A stretch of DNA of 23,861 bases from Lachnospiraceae bacterium (GCA_004558185.1 SFDP01000038.1:1-23861); one strand, 5' to 3'; shown: positions 7,298-15,925, counted from the stretch's first letter. Made by a program: numbers and translations. The notes: generated from the letters alone by a model not told the origin.

Positions 7298-8093
7298 CCC
7301 ACAAATCCTCCCATAATTCATTAAAATACTCACTAAATTCCGGTGCGCTTCGGTATCCTAAAGGAGAAGCATCTGTAATGGTCAGGGAAATCTCCATCTG
7401 ACTCTTCAGGCTGGCCGGCCGGCGGGTGAGAACCAGAATTCGATCTGCAAGGCTGATTGCTTCTGACAGATTATGGGTAACTAAAAGTGCCGTTATCTTA
7501 TTTTCCCGAATTATTTTTCCAATATCACTGGAAACCAGAAGACGGGTCTGGTAATCCAGGGCGCTGAAGGGCTCATCCAAAAGCAGTACCTCGGGATTTA
7601 AGGATAATGTTCGAATAAGAGCGGCTCGCTGACGCATACCACCGGAAAGCTGAGAAGGCTTTTTATTCCGAAATTCATCAAGTCCGTATTTCTCCAAAAG
7701 AGCAGAGACATTTTCCAGATTGGCCGGAGTCATCATATCATTGAGCTCCAAACCCAGAGTGACATTTTCCCAGATTGTACGCCAGCCAAACAGATGATCA
7801 TGCTGCAGCATATACCCGATTCTTGGAATTTTTGCCTGATGTACGGTCTTATATAAATCCTCATGGTGAAAGAGAAGTTCGCCTGACTGATTTTTCAATA
7901 AGCCGGCCAAAAGGTTTAACAGGGTTGATTTTCCACAGCCACTGGGTCCTACAATAGCAACAAATTCTCCGGGATATATCTGAAAGGAAAGGTGATCTAA
8001 CGCTTTAGTTTCACCGGAAAGCGTATGGTAGGAGTAGGATACATTTTCCAAAGATAATACGGGCTTTTTTTCGGGACAAGTAAAATAATCCAT
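7278..8093 (-). CDS. ABC transporter ATP-binding protein (NitT/TauT family)
   Basis: The energy-coupling ATPase for the permease encoded immediately downstream. Complete motif set in 271 residues: Walker A GPSGCGKST at 49-57, Q-loop Q97, signature LSGGM at 149-153, Walker B VLLLDE at 169-174 with catalytic E174, D-loop SALD, and switch histidine H207. The family imports nitrate, sulfonates, taurine or thiamine precursors with a periplasmic or lipoprotein binding partner, which is missing here. The ATG is preceded by AGGAGGT. The upstream region holds the palindrome at 8161-8187 but no TPP or other riboswitch that I could recognise. Confidence 0.93.
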   Translation of the reverse strand: MDYFTCPEKKPVLSLENVSYSYHTLSGETKALDHLSFQIYPGEFVAIVGPSGCGKSTLLNLLAGLLKNQSGELLFHHEDLYKTVHQAKIPRIGYMLQHDHLFGWRTIWENVTLGLELNDMMTPANLENVSALLEKYGLDEFRNKKPSQLSGGMRQRAALIRTLSLNPEVLLLDEPFSALDYQTRLLVSSDIGKIIRENKITALLVTHNLSEAISLADRILVLTRRPASLKSQMEISLTITDASPLGYRSAPEFSEYFNELWEDLWDEKGIG

Positions 8094-8160
8094 AAATACC
8101 TCCTAAAACAAAATCTGATTTATGGTATGAAAAATTAGAAAAAAGGTGAATTTTGCAATC

Positions 8161-8187
8161 CATATGTCCGCAACATAAGGACATATG
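8161..8187. promoter_or_regulatory. 9-bp perfect inverted repeat between divergent ABC and argH genes
   Basis: CATATGTCC (8161-8169) and GGACATATG (8179-8187) are perfect inverted arms separated by 9 nt. The site lies 68 nt upstream of the ABC ATPase start and about 20 nt upstream of the argH -35. Arm length and spacing suit a dimeric repressor or activator. On the plus strand it is followed by ATTTTTTC, but no plus-strand gene ends here, so a terminator role is less likely. Its role as an operator is inference. Confidence 0.5.
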
Positions 8188-8207
8188 ATTTTTTCTTGAA
8201 AACATTC

Positions 8208-8236
8208 TTGCTTAACAGGAAAAGTTATGCTATTAT
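8208..8236 (+). promoter_or_regulatory. argH operon promoter
   Basis: -35 TTGCTT (8208-8213), 17-nt spacer, -10 TATTAT (8231-8236). The predicted start near 8243 lies about 11 nt before the structured leader, so the whole leader would be transcribed as a 5' UTR of roughly 190 nt. Confidence 0.7.
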
Positions 8237-8253
8237 CTAATGCAGATTAAATT

Positions 8254-8421
8254 TCCAGTGTAACGGTTTCTGATTAACTGTATGATTCACACAGTATATT
8301 TTCCTGAGAGGCAGGGTAAAGCGTAGGCGCAGCGGACTATGCTGAGGATTTTTATCCTGCACTGTCGGGGAAATAGACCAGTGATATATGCAGTTAATTT
8401 AAAACCGCGGCACTAGTTGGA
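8254..8421 (+). promoter_or_regulatory. structured RNA leader of argH (copy 2)
   Basis: Same plan as the serA leader. Outer pairings: 8257-8260 with 8411-8414, 8264-8269 with 8402-8407, 8273-8280 with 8391-8398, 8287-8290 with 8381-8384. The shared 11-bp helix pairs 8297-8307 with 8365-8375. A 10-bp helix pairs 8311-8320 with 8351-8360, then a 6-bp stem pairs 8321-8326 with 8337-8342. The core AGGCGCAGCGG (8325-8335) differs from copy 1 at one base, and GAGG follows in both. TCCA at 8254-8257 can also pair with TGGA at 8418-8421, which covers part of the argH ribosome-binding site (GGAGG 8419-8423); this suggests a way for folding to control translation. The sequence TAACGGTTTCT (8261-8271) also occurs after copy 1 (171-181). 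Regulatory role and ligand are unproven. Confidence 0.65.
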
Positions 8422-8431
8422 GGAGAGATAA

Positions 8432-9826
8432 ATGGCACAGTTATGGGGTGGACGATTCACCAAGGAAACGGATAAATTAGTCTATCAGTTTAATGCTTCC
8501 ATTTCCTTTGATCAGAGATTTTTCAAAGAGGACATAGAGGGAAGCATTGCCCATGTGGTTATGCTGGAAAAACAGGGGATACTTACTCCAAAAGAGAAGG
8601 ATTCCATCGTGAAGGGACTCACAGGTATTCGTGAGGATGTAGAAAATGGGAAGCTGATGATTACGGAGGAATATGAGGATATTCACAGCTTTGTGGAAGC
8701 CAACCTCATTGAGCGTATCGGAGAGGCCGGAAAGAAGCTGCATACGGGAAGAAGCCGAAATGATCAGGTAGCGCTGGATATGAAGCTGTATATCCGCAAT
8801 CAGATAGTGGAAATTGATGAGGAACTGAAGAATCTTCTTTGTACATTAAACCGGATCATGGAGGAGCACCTGCATACCTATATGCCTGGCTTCACCCACC
8901 TGCAAAAGGCTCAGCCCATTACTCTGGCCCATCATATGGGGGCCTATTTTGAGATGTTTAAGCGAGACAGAGGAAGGATGAAGGATATTTACAGTCGAAT
9001 GAATTTTTCTCCCCTTGGCAGTGGAGCATTGGCAGGAACCACCTATCCTTTGGATCGTTTTTATACCGCCTCATTACTGGGCTTTGAAGGACCTACCGAT
9101 AACAGTATGGACAGCGTGTCGGACAGAGATTATTTAATTGAACTGCTGAGTGCTCTGTCTACTATTATGATGCATCTGAGTCGTTTTAGTGAAGAAATTA
9201 TTATCTGGAACTGTAATGAGTATGGTTTTGTGGAGATTGATGACACCTATTCCACGGGAAGCAGCATTATGCCTCAAAAAAAGAATCCTGACATTGCAGA
9301 ACTGATCAGAGGAAAAACCGGCAGAGTATATGGTGCACTGACGGCAATTTTAACTACGATGAAGGGAATTCCTTTAGCCTACAATAAGGATATGCAGGAG
9401 GATAAGGAGCTGACCTTTGATGCCATAGATACGGTGAAGGGCTGTCTGCTGCTGTTTACGGGAATGATGGAGTCAATGACCTTTCGAACGGAAAGGATGA
9501 AGAGCAGTGCCATGCTGGGCTTTACCAATGCTACAGATGCTGCGGATTATCTGGTAAAAAAGGGAGTTCCTTTCAGAGATGCGCACAGCATTATCGGGCG
9601 TCTGGTGCTGTATTGTTTAGATAAAGAAACTTCCATAGATGCTTTAACAATAGAGGAATTAAAACAGATCAGCGCTGTTTTTGAGGAGGATGTGTACGGA
9701 GAAATCAGCCTGGAAACCTGCGTGGAAAAAAGGCTGACCCATGGAGGACCCAGTGCACAAATTATGAAAAAGCAGGTGGAAGCCAATGCCAAATATTTAA
9801 AAGAAGGAGATTGGAAGCATGAGTGA
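8432..9826 (+). CDS. argH: argininosuccinate lyase
   Basis: Splits argininosuccinate into arginine and fumarate, the last step of arginine synthesis; a cytoplasmic homotetramer of the fumarase/aspartase superfamily. The 464-residue length is normal. N-terminal MAQLWGGRFTKETD is typical of ArgH. Signature segments are HTGRSRNDQV, GFTHLQKAQPITLAHH with the conserved H156, and the flexible catalytic loop GSSIMPQKKNP at 276-286 with the serine acid/base. The start has GGAGG at 8419-8423, 8 nt away. It is the first gene after the structured leader, and its last codons overlap the start of asd by 8 nt. argG and other arginine genes are not in the window. Confidence 0.97.
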   Translation: MAQLWGGRFTKETDKLVYQFNASISFDQRFFKEDIEGSIAHVVMLEKQGILTPKEKDSIVKGLTGIREDVENGKLMITEEYEDIHSFVEANLIERIGEAGKKLHTGRSRNDQVALDMKLYIRNQIVEIDEELKNLLCTLNRIMEEHLHTYMPGFTHLQKAQPITLAHHMGAYFEMFKRDRGRMKDIYSRMNFSPLGSGALAGTTYPLDRFYTASLLGFEGPTDNSMDSVSDRDYLIELLSALSTIMMHLSRFSEEIIIWNCNEYGFVEIDDTYSTGSSIMPQKKNPDIAELIRGKTGRVYGALTAILTTMKGIPLAYNKDMQEDKELTFDAIDTVKGCLLLFTGMMESMTFRTERMKSSAMLGFTNATDAADYLVKKGVPFRDAHSIIGRLVLYCLDKETSIDALTIEELKQISAVFEEDVYGEISLETCVEKRLTHGGPSAQIMKKQVEANAKYLKEGDWKHE

Positions 9827-10904
9827 CAAGTTAAAGGTAGGAATTTTAGGTGGTACCGGCATGGTAGGACAAAGATTTATTTCTCTTTTGGAAAACCATC
9901 CCTGGTTTGAGGTAACTACGATTGCGGCCAGTGAAAGAAGTGCAGGAAAGACCTATGAAGAAGCGGTAGGAGGCAGATGGAAGATGACTGCTCCTATGCC
10001 GGAAGCAGTAAAAAAACTGGTGGTAATGAATGTAAATGAGGTGGAGCAGGTTGCAGCCAAGGTGGATTTTGTATTCAGTGCGGTAGATATGACGAAGGAA
10101 GAGATCAAAGCTATTGAAGAAGCCTACGCCAAAACAGAGACCCCTGTGGTATCCAATAACAGCGCCCACCGTTGGACTCCTGATGTACCCATGGTGGTGC
10201 CGGAGATCAATCCGGATCATATGAAGGTGATTGATTTCCAGAAAAAGAGACTGGGAACGACCAGAGGCTTTGTTGCGGTTAAGCCCAATTGCTCCATTCA
10301 AAGCTATGCTCCGGTATTAACTGCATGGGCAGAGTTTGAGCCGGTAGAGGTTGTGGCTACCACCTATCAGGCTATCAGTGGTGCCGGAAAGACCTTCGCA
10401 GACTGGCCGGAAATGGTGGAGAATATTATCCCCTATATCGGCGGAGAAGAAGAGAAGTCAGAACTGGAGCCTTTACGCATTTGGGGGAAAATAGAGGATG
10501 GAGTGATTAAGCCGGCAGAGGGACCTGTGATTACCTGCCAGTGCATCCGTGTGCCTGTGCTTAATGGTCATACAGCAGCAGTGTTTGTAAAGTTCAACAA
10601 AAAACCAACAAAGGAGCAGCTTATCGAAAAGGTAAGGAGCTTTAAGGGAGTCCCTCAGGAGCTGGAGCTGCCCAGTGCACCAAAGCAGTTTATTCAGTAT
10701 CTGGAAGAAGACAATCGCCCTCAGGTAAAGCTGGATGTGGATTATGAAAATGGAATGGGGGTAAGCGTTGGACGTATTCGTGAGGATAAGGTATATGATT
10801 TCAAATTTGTTGGACTTTCTCACAATACCGTCAGAGGGGCTGCCGGCGGAGCAGTATTATGTGCAGAGCTGCTGAAGGCACAAGGCTATATTACAAAAAA
10901 ATAG
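9819..10904 (+). CDS. asd: aspartate-semialdehyde dehydrogenase
   Basis: Reduces aspartyl phosphate to aspartate semialdehyde with NADPH, the branch point to lysine/diaminopimelate, threonine and methionine. The 361-residue protein is the archaeal/fungal-like type. It has nucleotide motif GGTGMVG (G11, G14, G17), SNNSAHRW, the catalytic cysteine C158 in KPNCSIQ, and the conserved GHT with H251. The ATG lies inside the end of argH, so translation is coupled and both genes share the argH leader. Pairing of argH with asd is metabolically linked only through aspartate: argininosuccinate carries an aspartate moiety and Asd uses aspartyl phosphate. Confidence 0.95.
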   Translation: MSDKLKVGILGGTGMVGQRFISLLENHPWFEVTTIAASERSAGKTYEEAVGGRWKMTAPMPEAVKKLVVMNVNEVEQVAAKVDFVFSAVDMTKEEIKAIEEAYAKTETPVVSNNSAHRWTPDVPMVVPEINPDHMKVIDFQKKRLGTTRGFVAVKPNCSIQSYAPVLTAWAEFEPVEVVATTYQAISGAGKTFADWPEMVENIIPYIGGEEEKSELEPLRIWGKIEDGVIKPAEGPVITCQCIRVPVLNGHTAAVFVKFNKKPTKEQLIEKVRSFKGVPQELELPSAPKQFIQYLEEDNRPQVKLDVDYENGMGVSVGRIREDKVYDFKFVGLSHNTVRGAAGGAVLCAELLKAQGYITKK

Positions 10905-10945
10905 ATTCCGGGGAAAAGGAAGAAGAAGCAGGAAGGAAATCTCCA

Positions 10946-12319
10946 ATGTTTACAGGAAGGGAAGCTGAGCTGAACTATCTAAAGGGTTATTATGACCGTG
11001 TGGGCAGTCAGATTATTGTGCTTTATGGCCCCAAAGGTGTAGGCAAGACTACTCTGATCGAGCAGTTTCTGGAAGGCAAGAGCTATCTCTATTATGAAGC
11101 TGTTTGCTGCTCTACCAGACAGCAACTGTTTTATCTGGGTCAGCACTTAAAGGGCATGGGATTACCCATGTCTGAATATCCCTCTTTTGAGGAAATTTTC
11201 GCCCTGTTTTCAACACATAGCGTAAAAAAACAGGTGTTGGTTATTGATGAAGTTCAAAATTTCTGCAAAACCGATACCTTATTTTTTGAAGCCCTTTGTC
11301 ATTTTCTGACTGTTCAAAAGGAGCATGGCAGTCTTTTTGTTATTCTGTGCAGCTCATCTATTGGCTGGGTAGAAAATACAATGCTGGGAAAGCTGGGACC
11401 ATTACAGGAGCTGATCAGCGGCTGTTATAAAGTCAAGAGCCTGGGTTATCGTGAGTTTGCCGGTAATTTTCCCGGCTTTACGCAGGAGGATAGTATAGGA
11501 GCCTATGGGATTCTTGGAGGTATACCGGGACTATGGCAGTATTTTAACGATGAATTCACTCTGCGGGAAAATATAGAGAGCTTTATTTTGCAATCTAATG
11601 AAAAGCTTTTTGACTATGGACAGCAGTATATAGAAGAACAGCTTCGGGAAACAGCCGTGTATAACACTATTCTCAGCACCCTTGCCGGGGAAAGAAACAA
11701 GCTCAATGAGCTTTATCGCCATACCGGATTTCCCAGAGCCAAAATCAGTGTCTATCTAAAAAATCTGATTCAGCTTGAGGTGGTGGAAAAGGTCCCTTCA
11801 ATGAATACTAAGGGCCGGGAAAATGTACAAAAAGGGATGTATCGAATCAGCCATCCGTATGTTCATTTTTATTATCGCTATCTGTTTCCCTTCCAAAACA
11901 AATTATCCATAATGGAAGCAGATGAATTTTATGAACAGTATATAGAGCCTACCTTCAGGCAGTATACCGCAGAGTATTTTATTAAGGTTTGCAGGGAATT
12001 TCTGGAGAGAGAGAACCGGGCAAAGCACCTGCCTGCTGAATACGTGAGAATGGGACAATGGATAGGGAAGACAGGAAATATTGATTTTCTTCTTGAGGAT
12101 GCTGAGGGTAGTCTGTTGGCAGGCATCTGCTGTTGGGATAAGGATATGCTGACCTATGAGGATTATGAAAGATTCTTATTCTGCCAGAAACAGGCAAGGA
12201 TTCATGCAGACTATGTAGCGCTCTTCTCCAGAGTCCGATTTGACCAGGCAATACAGATAGAAGCGAAAAAGAATCCCTGTCTGCTGCTTCTGACGCTGGA
12301 GCAGCTAAACAATAATTAA
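10946..12319 (+). CDS. AAA-type ATPase with DUF234-like C-terminal domain
   Basis: A 457-residue protein of the archaeal-ATPase-like family, commonly found in clostridia and archaea with unknown role. N-terminal MFTGREAELNYL is the usual family opening. Walker A is GPKGVGKT at 28-35; Walker B is VLVIDE with D101 and E102. A winged-helix section follows (about 245-290, with FPRAKISVYLKNLIQLEVVEKV). The C-terminal domain matches DUF234, a nuclease-fold region: D380 in GNIDFLL fits, but the usual GECKW-type strand reads GICCW (393-397), so the acidic and lysine residues are lost. I chose the ATG at 10946 because AGGAAGGAAA precedes it; an ATG at 10859 inside asd lacks a good site. It follows asd by 41 nt and precedes topB by 17 nt. 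Confidence 0.82.
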   Translation: MFTGREAELNYLKGYYDRVGSQIIVLYGPKGVGKTTLIEQFLEGKSYLYYEAVCCSTRQQLFYLGQHLKGMGLPMSEYPSFEEIFALFSTHSVKKQVLVIDEVQNFCKTDTLFFEALCHFLTVQKEHGSLFVILCSSSIGWVENTMLGKLGPLQELISGCYKVKSLGYREFAGNFPGFTQEDSIGAYGILGGIPGLWQYFNDEFTLRENIESFILQSNEKLFDYGQQYIEEQLRETAVYNTILSTLAGERNKLNELYRHTGFPRAKISVYLKNLIQLEVVEKVPSMNTKGRENVQKGMYRISHPYVHFYYRYLFPFQNKLSIMEADEFYEQYIEPTFRQYTAEYFIKVCREFLERENRAKHLPAEYVRMGQWIGKTGNIDFLLEDAEGSLLAGICCWDKDMLTYEDYERFLFCQKQARIHADYVALFSRVRFDQAIQIEAKKNPCLLLLTLEQLNNN

Positions 12320-12336
12320 TCGTGATGGGAGCTGTT

Positions 12337-14406
12337 ATGGGTAAAAAATTGATTATCACGGAAAAGCCCAGTGTGGCTAGAGAATTTGCCAGGGCATTAA
12401 AGCAGGAGATGAAGTCCAGGGACGGCTACATGGAGTCCCAGGATTACATTATTACCTGGTGTGTTGGCCATCTGGTGACCATGAGCTACCCGGACGCCTA
12501 TGATGAAAGTCTGAAACGCTGGTCCATGGATACGCTGCCCTTTATTCCTAAAGAATATAAATATGAAGTTATTGATCAGGTAAAAAAACAATTTGCCATC
12601 GTGAAGGGGCTTTTTCACCGGGAGGATGTGGAAGTAATCTATAACGCAGGCGACTCCGGGCGTGAGGGAGAGTATATCCAAAGGCTGGTTTTGCAGATGG
12701 CAGGCTACAATGGCAAGGCTCGTCTGAAACGGATATGGATAGACTCTCAAACAGAGGAGGAAATCCTAAGAGGCATTCGGGAAGCAAAGGATAGCAGTGC
12801 CTATGACAATCTGGGGAATTCAGCTTATCTGCGGGCTAAGGAAGATTATCTTATGGGGATTAACTTTTCCAGAGTCCTGACTTTAAAATATGGGTATGGA
12901 ATGAAGGAATTTCTGCATAAAGATAAAATGGTAATTTCCGTAGGAAGGGTAATGACCTGTGTTCTGGGTATGGTAGTAAAGAGGGAACGGGAAATTCGGG
13001 AATTTACAAAAACCCTGTTTTACCGTCTTGTGGCAGATATAAGGGTGAAGGACAGGGCAGTGGAAGGAGAGTGGAGAAGCGTTCCGGGAAGTGCCTATGA
13101 CCAGTCTCCTCTCCTGTATAAGGAAAACGGTTTTTTGAAGGAAGAATCTGTTCTCAAGCTGATGGAAGACCTGAAGAAAGGAAGGGATTTTCCTCTTACA
13201 GGAACGCTGGATTCGCTGGAAAAGAAAAAAGAAACCAAAAATCCCCCTTTATTATACAATTTGGCAGAACTGCAGAATGATTGTTCCCGTTTTTTTAAGC
13301 TAAGTCCTGATGAAACGTTGAGGATTGCGCAGGAATTATATGAAAAGAAGCTGACCACTTATCCCAGAACGGATGCCAGAGTATTATCCTCAGCGGTGGC
13401 AAAGGAGATTACAAAGAATCTGTTCGGCCTAAGGGGCATTCCCCAAATTGCCTCAGCGGTGGAACAAATTCTCCTTGAGAAAAAAGCCGGCAGTCTGCTC
13501 CGCAGCCGTTATGTGAATGACAAGCAGATCACAGATCATTATGCGATCATTCCCACCGGCCAGGGCTTAGGCAGTATGGCAGGCTTATCCAGCCAGGCAG
13601 GAAAGGTATATGAGCTGATTGTCCGCCGTTTCTTAAGTATCTTTTATCCTGCCGCAGTGTACCAGAAGATTACTATGGTAACGGCTTTAGAAGGAGAAAA
13701 ATTCTTCTCTGCTCTAAAAATTCCGGTAGAAGAGGGATACCTGGCCATTCTTAAGCCACCGGTGGAAAAGAAAAAGGAAAGTTTACCGGAGGAAAGAATG
13801 GATGCCTCTTTTCTGGAGGCCATAAAGACACTGAAAAAAGGGCAGCAGGTGGAAATCAATGGATTGGAAATTAAAACGGGAGAAACCACACCGCCCAAGC
13901 GTTATAATTCCGGCAGTATTATCCTGGCAATGGAGAATGCCGGACAGCTCATTGAGGATGAGGAGCTTCGCTCACAGATAAAGGGGAGTGGAATCGGCAC
14001 TTCTGCCACCAGAGCAGAAATTCTTAAAAAGCTGGTGGCTAACCAATATCTGGCTCTGAATAAAAAGACCCAGATTCTTACTCCTACCCAGGTAGGAGAA
14101 ATGATTTATGAAGCCGTAGGCCATTCCATCAGGCCGCTTTTAAACCCGGAGCTGACTGCAAGCTGGGAAAAAGGGCTTACTCTCGTGGCCGAAGGAGAAA
14201 TTACGCCAGACGAATACATGAAAAAGCTGAATGATTTTGTGGGAAGAAGAACCTTAAGCGTCAAGCAGCTTAGACAGGATGATCTGCTTGGCCGATATGC
14301 CTATGTAGCTCAATTTTATTCATCAAATGAGAAGCGGGAAAGCAAGACCGCTAAAAAAAGTGATGCCGGAAAAAAGAAAACTGCCGCAAAACAGGAAAAA
14401 GACTGA
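12337..14406 (+). CDS. topB: DNA topoisomerase III-like type IA topoisomerase
   Basis: A 689-residue type IA topoisomerase that passes single strands through a transient 5'-phosphotyrosine break. The toprim domain opens with KKLIITEKPSVAREFA. The active-site tyrosine is Y342 in KKLTTYPRTDARVLSS. The core motifs ITDHYAIIPTG and GIGTSATRAEIL are present. The toprim acidic motif reads GDSGREGE (D106 to E112) where most TopB proteins have TDPDREGE, so the second Asp is Gly. The protein ends in a short Lys-rich tail and lacks C-terminal zinc ribbons. I chose the ATG at 12337 with GGGAG at 12327-12331; an upstream GTG/ATG at 12322/12325 lacks a ribosome-binding site. Probably co-transcribed with the ATPase gene. 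Confidence 0.9.
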   Translation: MGKKLIITEKPSVAREFARALKQEMKSRDGYMESQDYIITWCVGHLVTMSYPDAYDESLKRWSMDTLPFIPKEYKYEVIDQVKKQFAIVKGLFHREDVEVIYNAGDSGREGEYIQRLVLQMAGYNGKARLKRIWIDSQTEEEILRGIREAKDSSAYDNLGNSAYLRAKEDYLMGINFSRVLTLKYGYGMKEFLHKDKMVISVGRVMTCVLGMVVKREREIREFTKTLFYRLVADIRVKDRAVEGEWRSVPGSAYDQSPLLYKENGFLKEESVLKLMEDLKKGRDFPLTGTLDSLEKKKETKNPPLLYNLAELQNDCSRFFKLSPDETLRIAQELYEKKLTTYPRTDARVLSSAVAKEITKNLFGLRGIPQIASAVEQILLEKKAGSLLRSRYVNDKQITDHYAIIPTGQGLGSMAGLSSQAGKVYELIVRRFLSIFYPAAVYQKITMVTALEGEKFFSALKIPVEEGYLAILKPPVEKKKESLPEERMDASFLEAIKTLKKGQQVEINGLEIKTGETTPPKRYNSGSIILAMENAGQLIEDEELRSQIKGSGIGTSATRAEILKKLVANQYLALNKKTQILTPTQVGEMIYEAVGHSIRPLLNPELTASWEKGLTLVAEGEITPDEYMKKLNDFVGRRTLSVKQLRQDDLLGRYAYVAQFYSSNEKRESKTAKKSDAGKKKTAAKQEKD

Positions 14407-14461
14407 TTTAATAATCGCCCATCAAACCTGCGATACACATATGGAACACATGGAGGATGAT

Positions 14462-15124
14462 ATGAAAAAGGTTATGATAAAGGATTTGTATAATCTGGAG
14501 GAAACTCTGGCTGCACCGGCTTTTGAGGGGTGCACCTATCCTTGGGAGCTTCTGCCTAAAATCAAAGATTATATTCTGTTGATTGGGCCGACTTTACCGG
14601 AAGAAAAATTTGGAAAAAAAGGGGAAGATGTATGGATTGCCAAATCAGCAAAAATTGCCCCTACCGCCTATATCAATGGTCCCTGTATTATTGATGAGGA
14701 GGCAGAAATCCGCCATTGTGCCTTTATTCGTGGGAATGCCATTGTGGGGAAGAAGGCTGTAGTAGGAAATTCTACGGAGCTAAAGAACGTCATTCTTTTT
14801 AACCAGGTACAGGTACCCCATTATAATTATGTGGGAGACAGTATTCTCGGTTTTAAGGCTCACATGGGGGCAGGCAGTATCACCTCTAATGTAAAAAGTG
14901 ATAAAACTCCGGTAAAGGTTCACGGGGATTTGGAAATCGAAACCGGACTGAAAAAATTTGGCGCTATGCTGGGAGATGGAGTAGAGGTAGGCTGCAACAG
15001 TGTTCTTAACCCGGGCACTGTGATCGGGAGAAATTCCAGCATCTATCCTGTTTCCTGTGTTCGGGGAGTGGTGCCGGAGGAATCCATTTACAAAAGCTCC
15101 TTGGAAATTTCAAAAAAATACTAG
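14462..15124 (+). CDS. left-handed beta-helix (hexapeptide repeat) protein, GlmU-C-like
   Basis: A 220-residue protein made mostly of hexapeptide repeats (pattern I-x-x-x-A-x) from about residue 57 onward: VWIAKSAKIAPTAYI, CIIDEEAEIRHCAFI, AIVGKKAVVGNSTEL, then MGAGSITSNVKSD and GTVIGRNSSIYP. These build a left-handed beta helix like the acetyltransferase half of GlmU. The nucleotidyltransferase half is absent; the first 55 residues are a short helical lead-in. Databases often label such proteins UDP-N-acetylglucosamine pyrophosphorylase, which this truncated form cannot be. A sugar-nucleotide-linked acyltransferase role is possible but unproven. The ATG at 14462 is chosen because GGAGG (14452-14456) precedes it. 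It starts 55 nt after topB. Confidence 0.8.
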   Translation: MKKVMIKDLYNLEETLAAPAFEGCTYPWELLPKIKDYILLIGPTLPEEKFGKKGEDVWIAKSAKIAPTAYINGPCIIDEEAEIRHCAFIRGNAIVGKKAVVGNSTELKNVILFNQVQVPHYNYVGDSILGFKAHMGAGSITSNVKSDKTPVKVHGDLEIETGLKKFGAMLGDGVEVGCNSVLNPGTVIGRNSSIYPVSCVRGVVPEESIYKSSLEISKKY

Positions 15125-15168
15125 CTTTTTTTGTCTGTTTATGAGAAAATATTAACAAGTGCGTGAAG

Positions 15169-15182
15169 CGGTTTACCAACCG
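15169..15182 (+). other. short hairpin in the leader of the Fe-S scaffold gene
   Basis: CGGTT-TACC-AACCG, 5 bp with a 4-nt loop, inside a region with three close CGG triplets. The 99-nt gap also has TTTTTTT soon after the previous stop (15124) without a good stem. I could not find a convincing -35/-10 pair. Possible operator; weak. Confidence 0.2.
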
Positions 15183-15223
15183 TTAGCGGTATCATTATTT
15201 TAACCCTGAAAGGAGAATTTCAC

Positions 15224-15925
15224 ATGATTTATTCAAGAGAAGTGGAAGAAATGTGTCCAGTAGCACAGGGCGTGAGCCACGGTTGTGCTCCAATCCCAGA
15301 AGAAGCAAAATGGGTAAAAGCAAAAAATGTACAGGATATTTCTGGTTTAACACATGGTGTAGGCTGGTGTGCACCTCAGCAGGGTGCGTGCAAACTGACC
15401 TTAAACGTTAAGGAAGGTATCATTCAGGAGGCATTGGTAGAAACCATCGGCTGCTCCGGTATGACCCATTCTGCAGCTATGGCAGCGGAAATCTTACCCG
15501 GCAGAACCATTCTGGAAGCATTGAATACCGACCTGGTTTGCGATGCCATCAATACTGCCATGAGAGAATTATTCTTACAGATTGTTTACGGACGTACACA
15601 GAGCGCTTTCTCTGAAGATGGACTGCCTATCGGTGCAGGTCTGGAAGATTTGGGAAAAGGTCTCCGTTCTCAGGTTGGTACGATGTACGGTACCCTGGCA
15701 AAGGGACCCCGTTATCTGGAAATGGCTGAAGGCTATGTAACCGGTATTGCTTTAGATGCAGACAATGAAATTATCGGCTATAAATTCGTAAGCCTTGGAA
15801 AAATGACCGACTTCATCAAAAAGGGTGATGATCCAAACACTGCTTATGAGAAAGCCTGCGGACAGTATGGCCGTGTGGCAGATGCTGTTAAGATTATTGA
15901 CCCCAGAACCGACAAAGAGATCTAA
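15224..15925 (+). CDS. NifU/IscU-like iron-sulfur cluster scaffold protein
   Basis: A 233-residue protein resembling the NifU N-terminal scaffold domain, with an N-terminal extension. Candidate ligand cysteines occur in EEMCPVAQGVSHGC, GVGWCAPQQGAC and VETIGCSGMTH, followed by AMAAEILPGRT, the usual scaffold helix segment. It would hold transient Fe-S clusters for transfer to target proteins in the cytoplasm. Codon choice in this gene and the next is more restricted than in the neighbours, suggesting high expression. AAAGGAG lies 8 nt before the ATG. The next gene starts 20 nt downstream. No cysteine desulfurase gene is nearby, which differs from isc, nif and suf operons. Confidence 0.85.
   Translation: MIYSREVEEMCPVAQGVSHGCAPIPEEAKWVKAKNVQDISGLTHGVGWCAPQQGACKLTLNVKEGIIQEALVETIGCSGMTHSAAMAAEILPGRTILEALNTDLVCDAINTAMRELFLQIVYGRTQSAFSEDGLPIGAGLEDLGKGLRSQVGTMYGTLAKGPRYLEMAEGYVTGIALDADNEIIGYKFVSLGKMTDFIKKGDDPNTAYEKACGQYGRVADAVKIIDPRTDKEI

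Noticed and set aside
8161..8193. Hairpin followed by TTTTTT on the plus strand, as a terminator
   Set aside because: No plus-strand gene ends nearby; it lies between divergent genes, so an operator is more likely.
10859..10945. Upstream start for the ATPase gene inside asd
   Set aside because: The family begins at MFTGRE, and the only good ribosome-binding site lies before the ATG at 10946.
14327..14461. Earlier start of the beta-helix gene overlapping topB
   Set aside because: The added residues are low-complexity readings of the topB tail; GGAGG supports the ATG at 14462.
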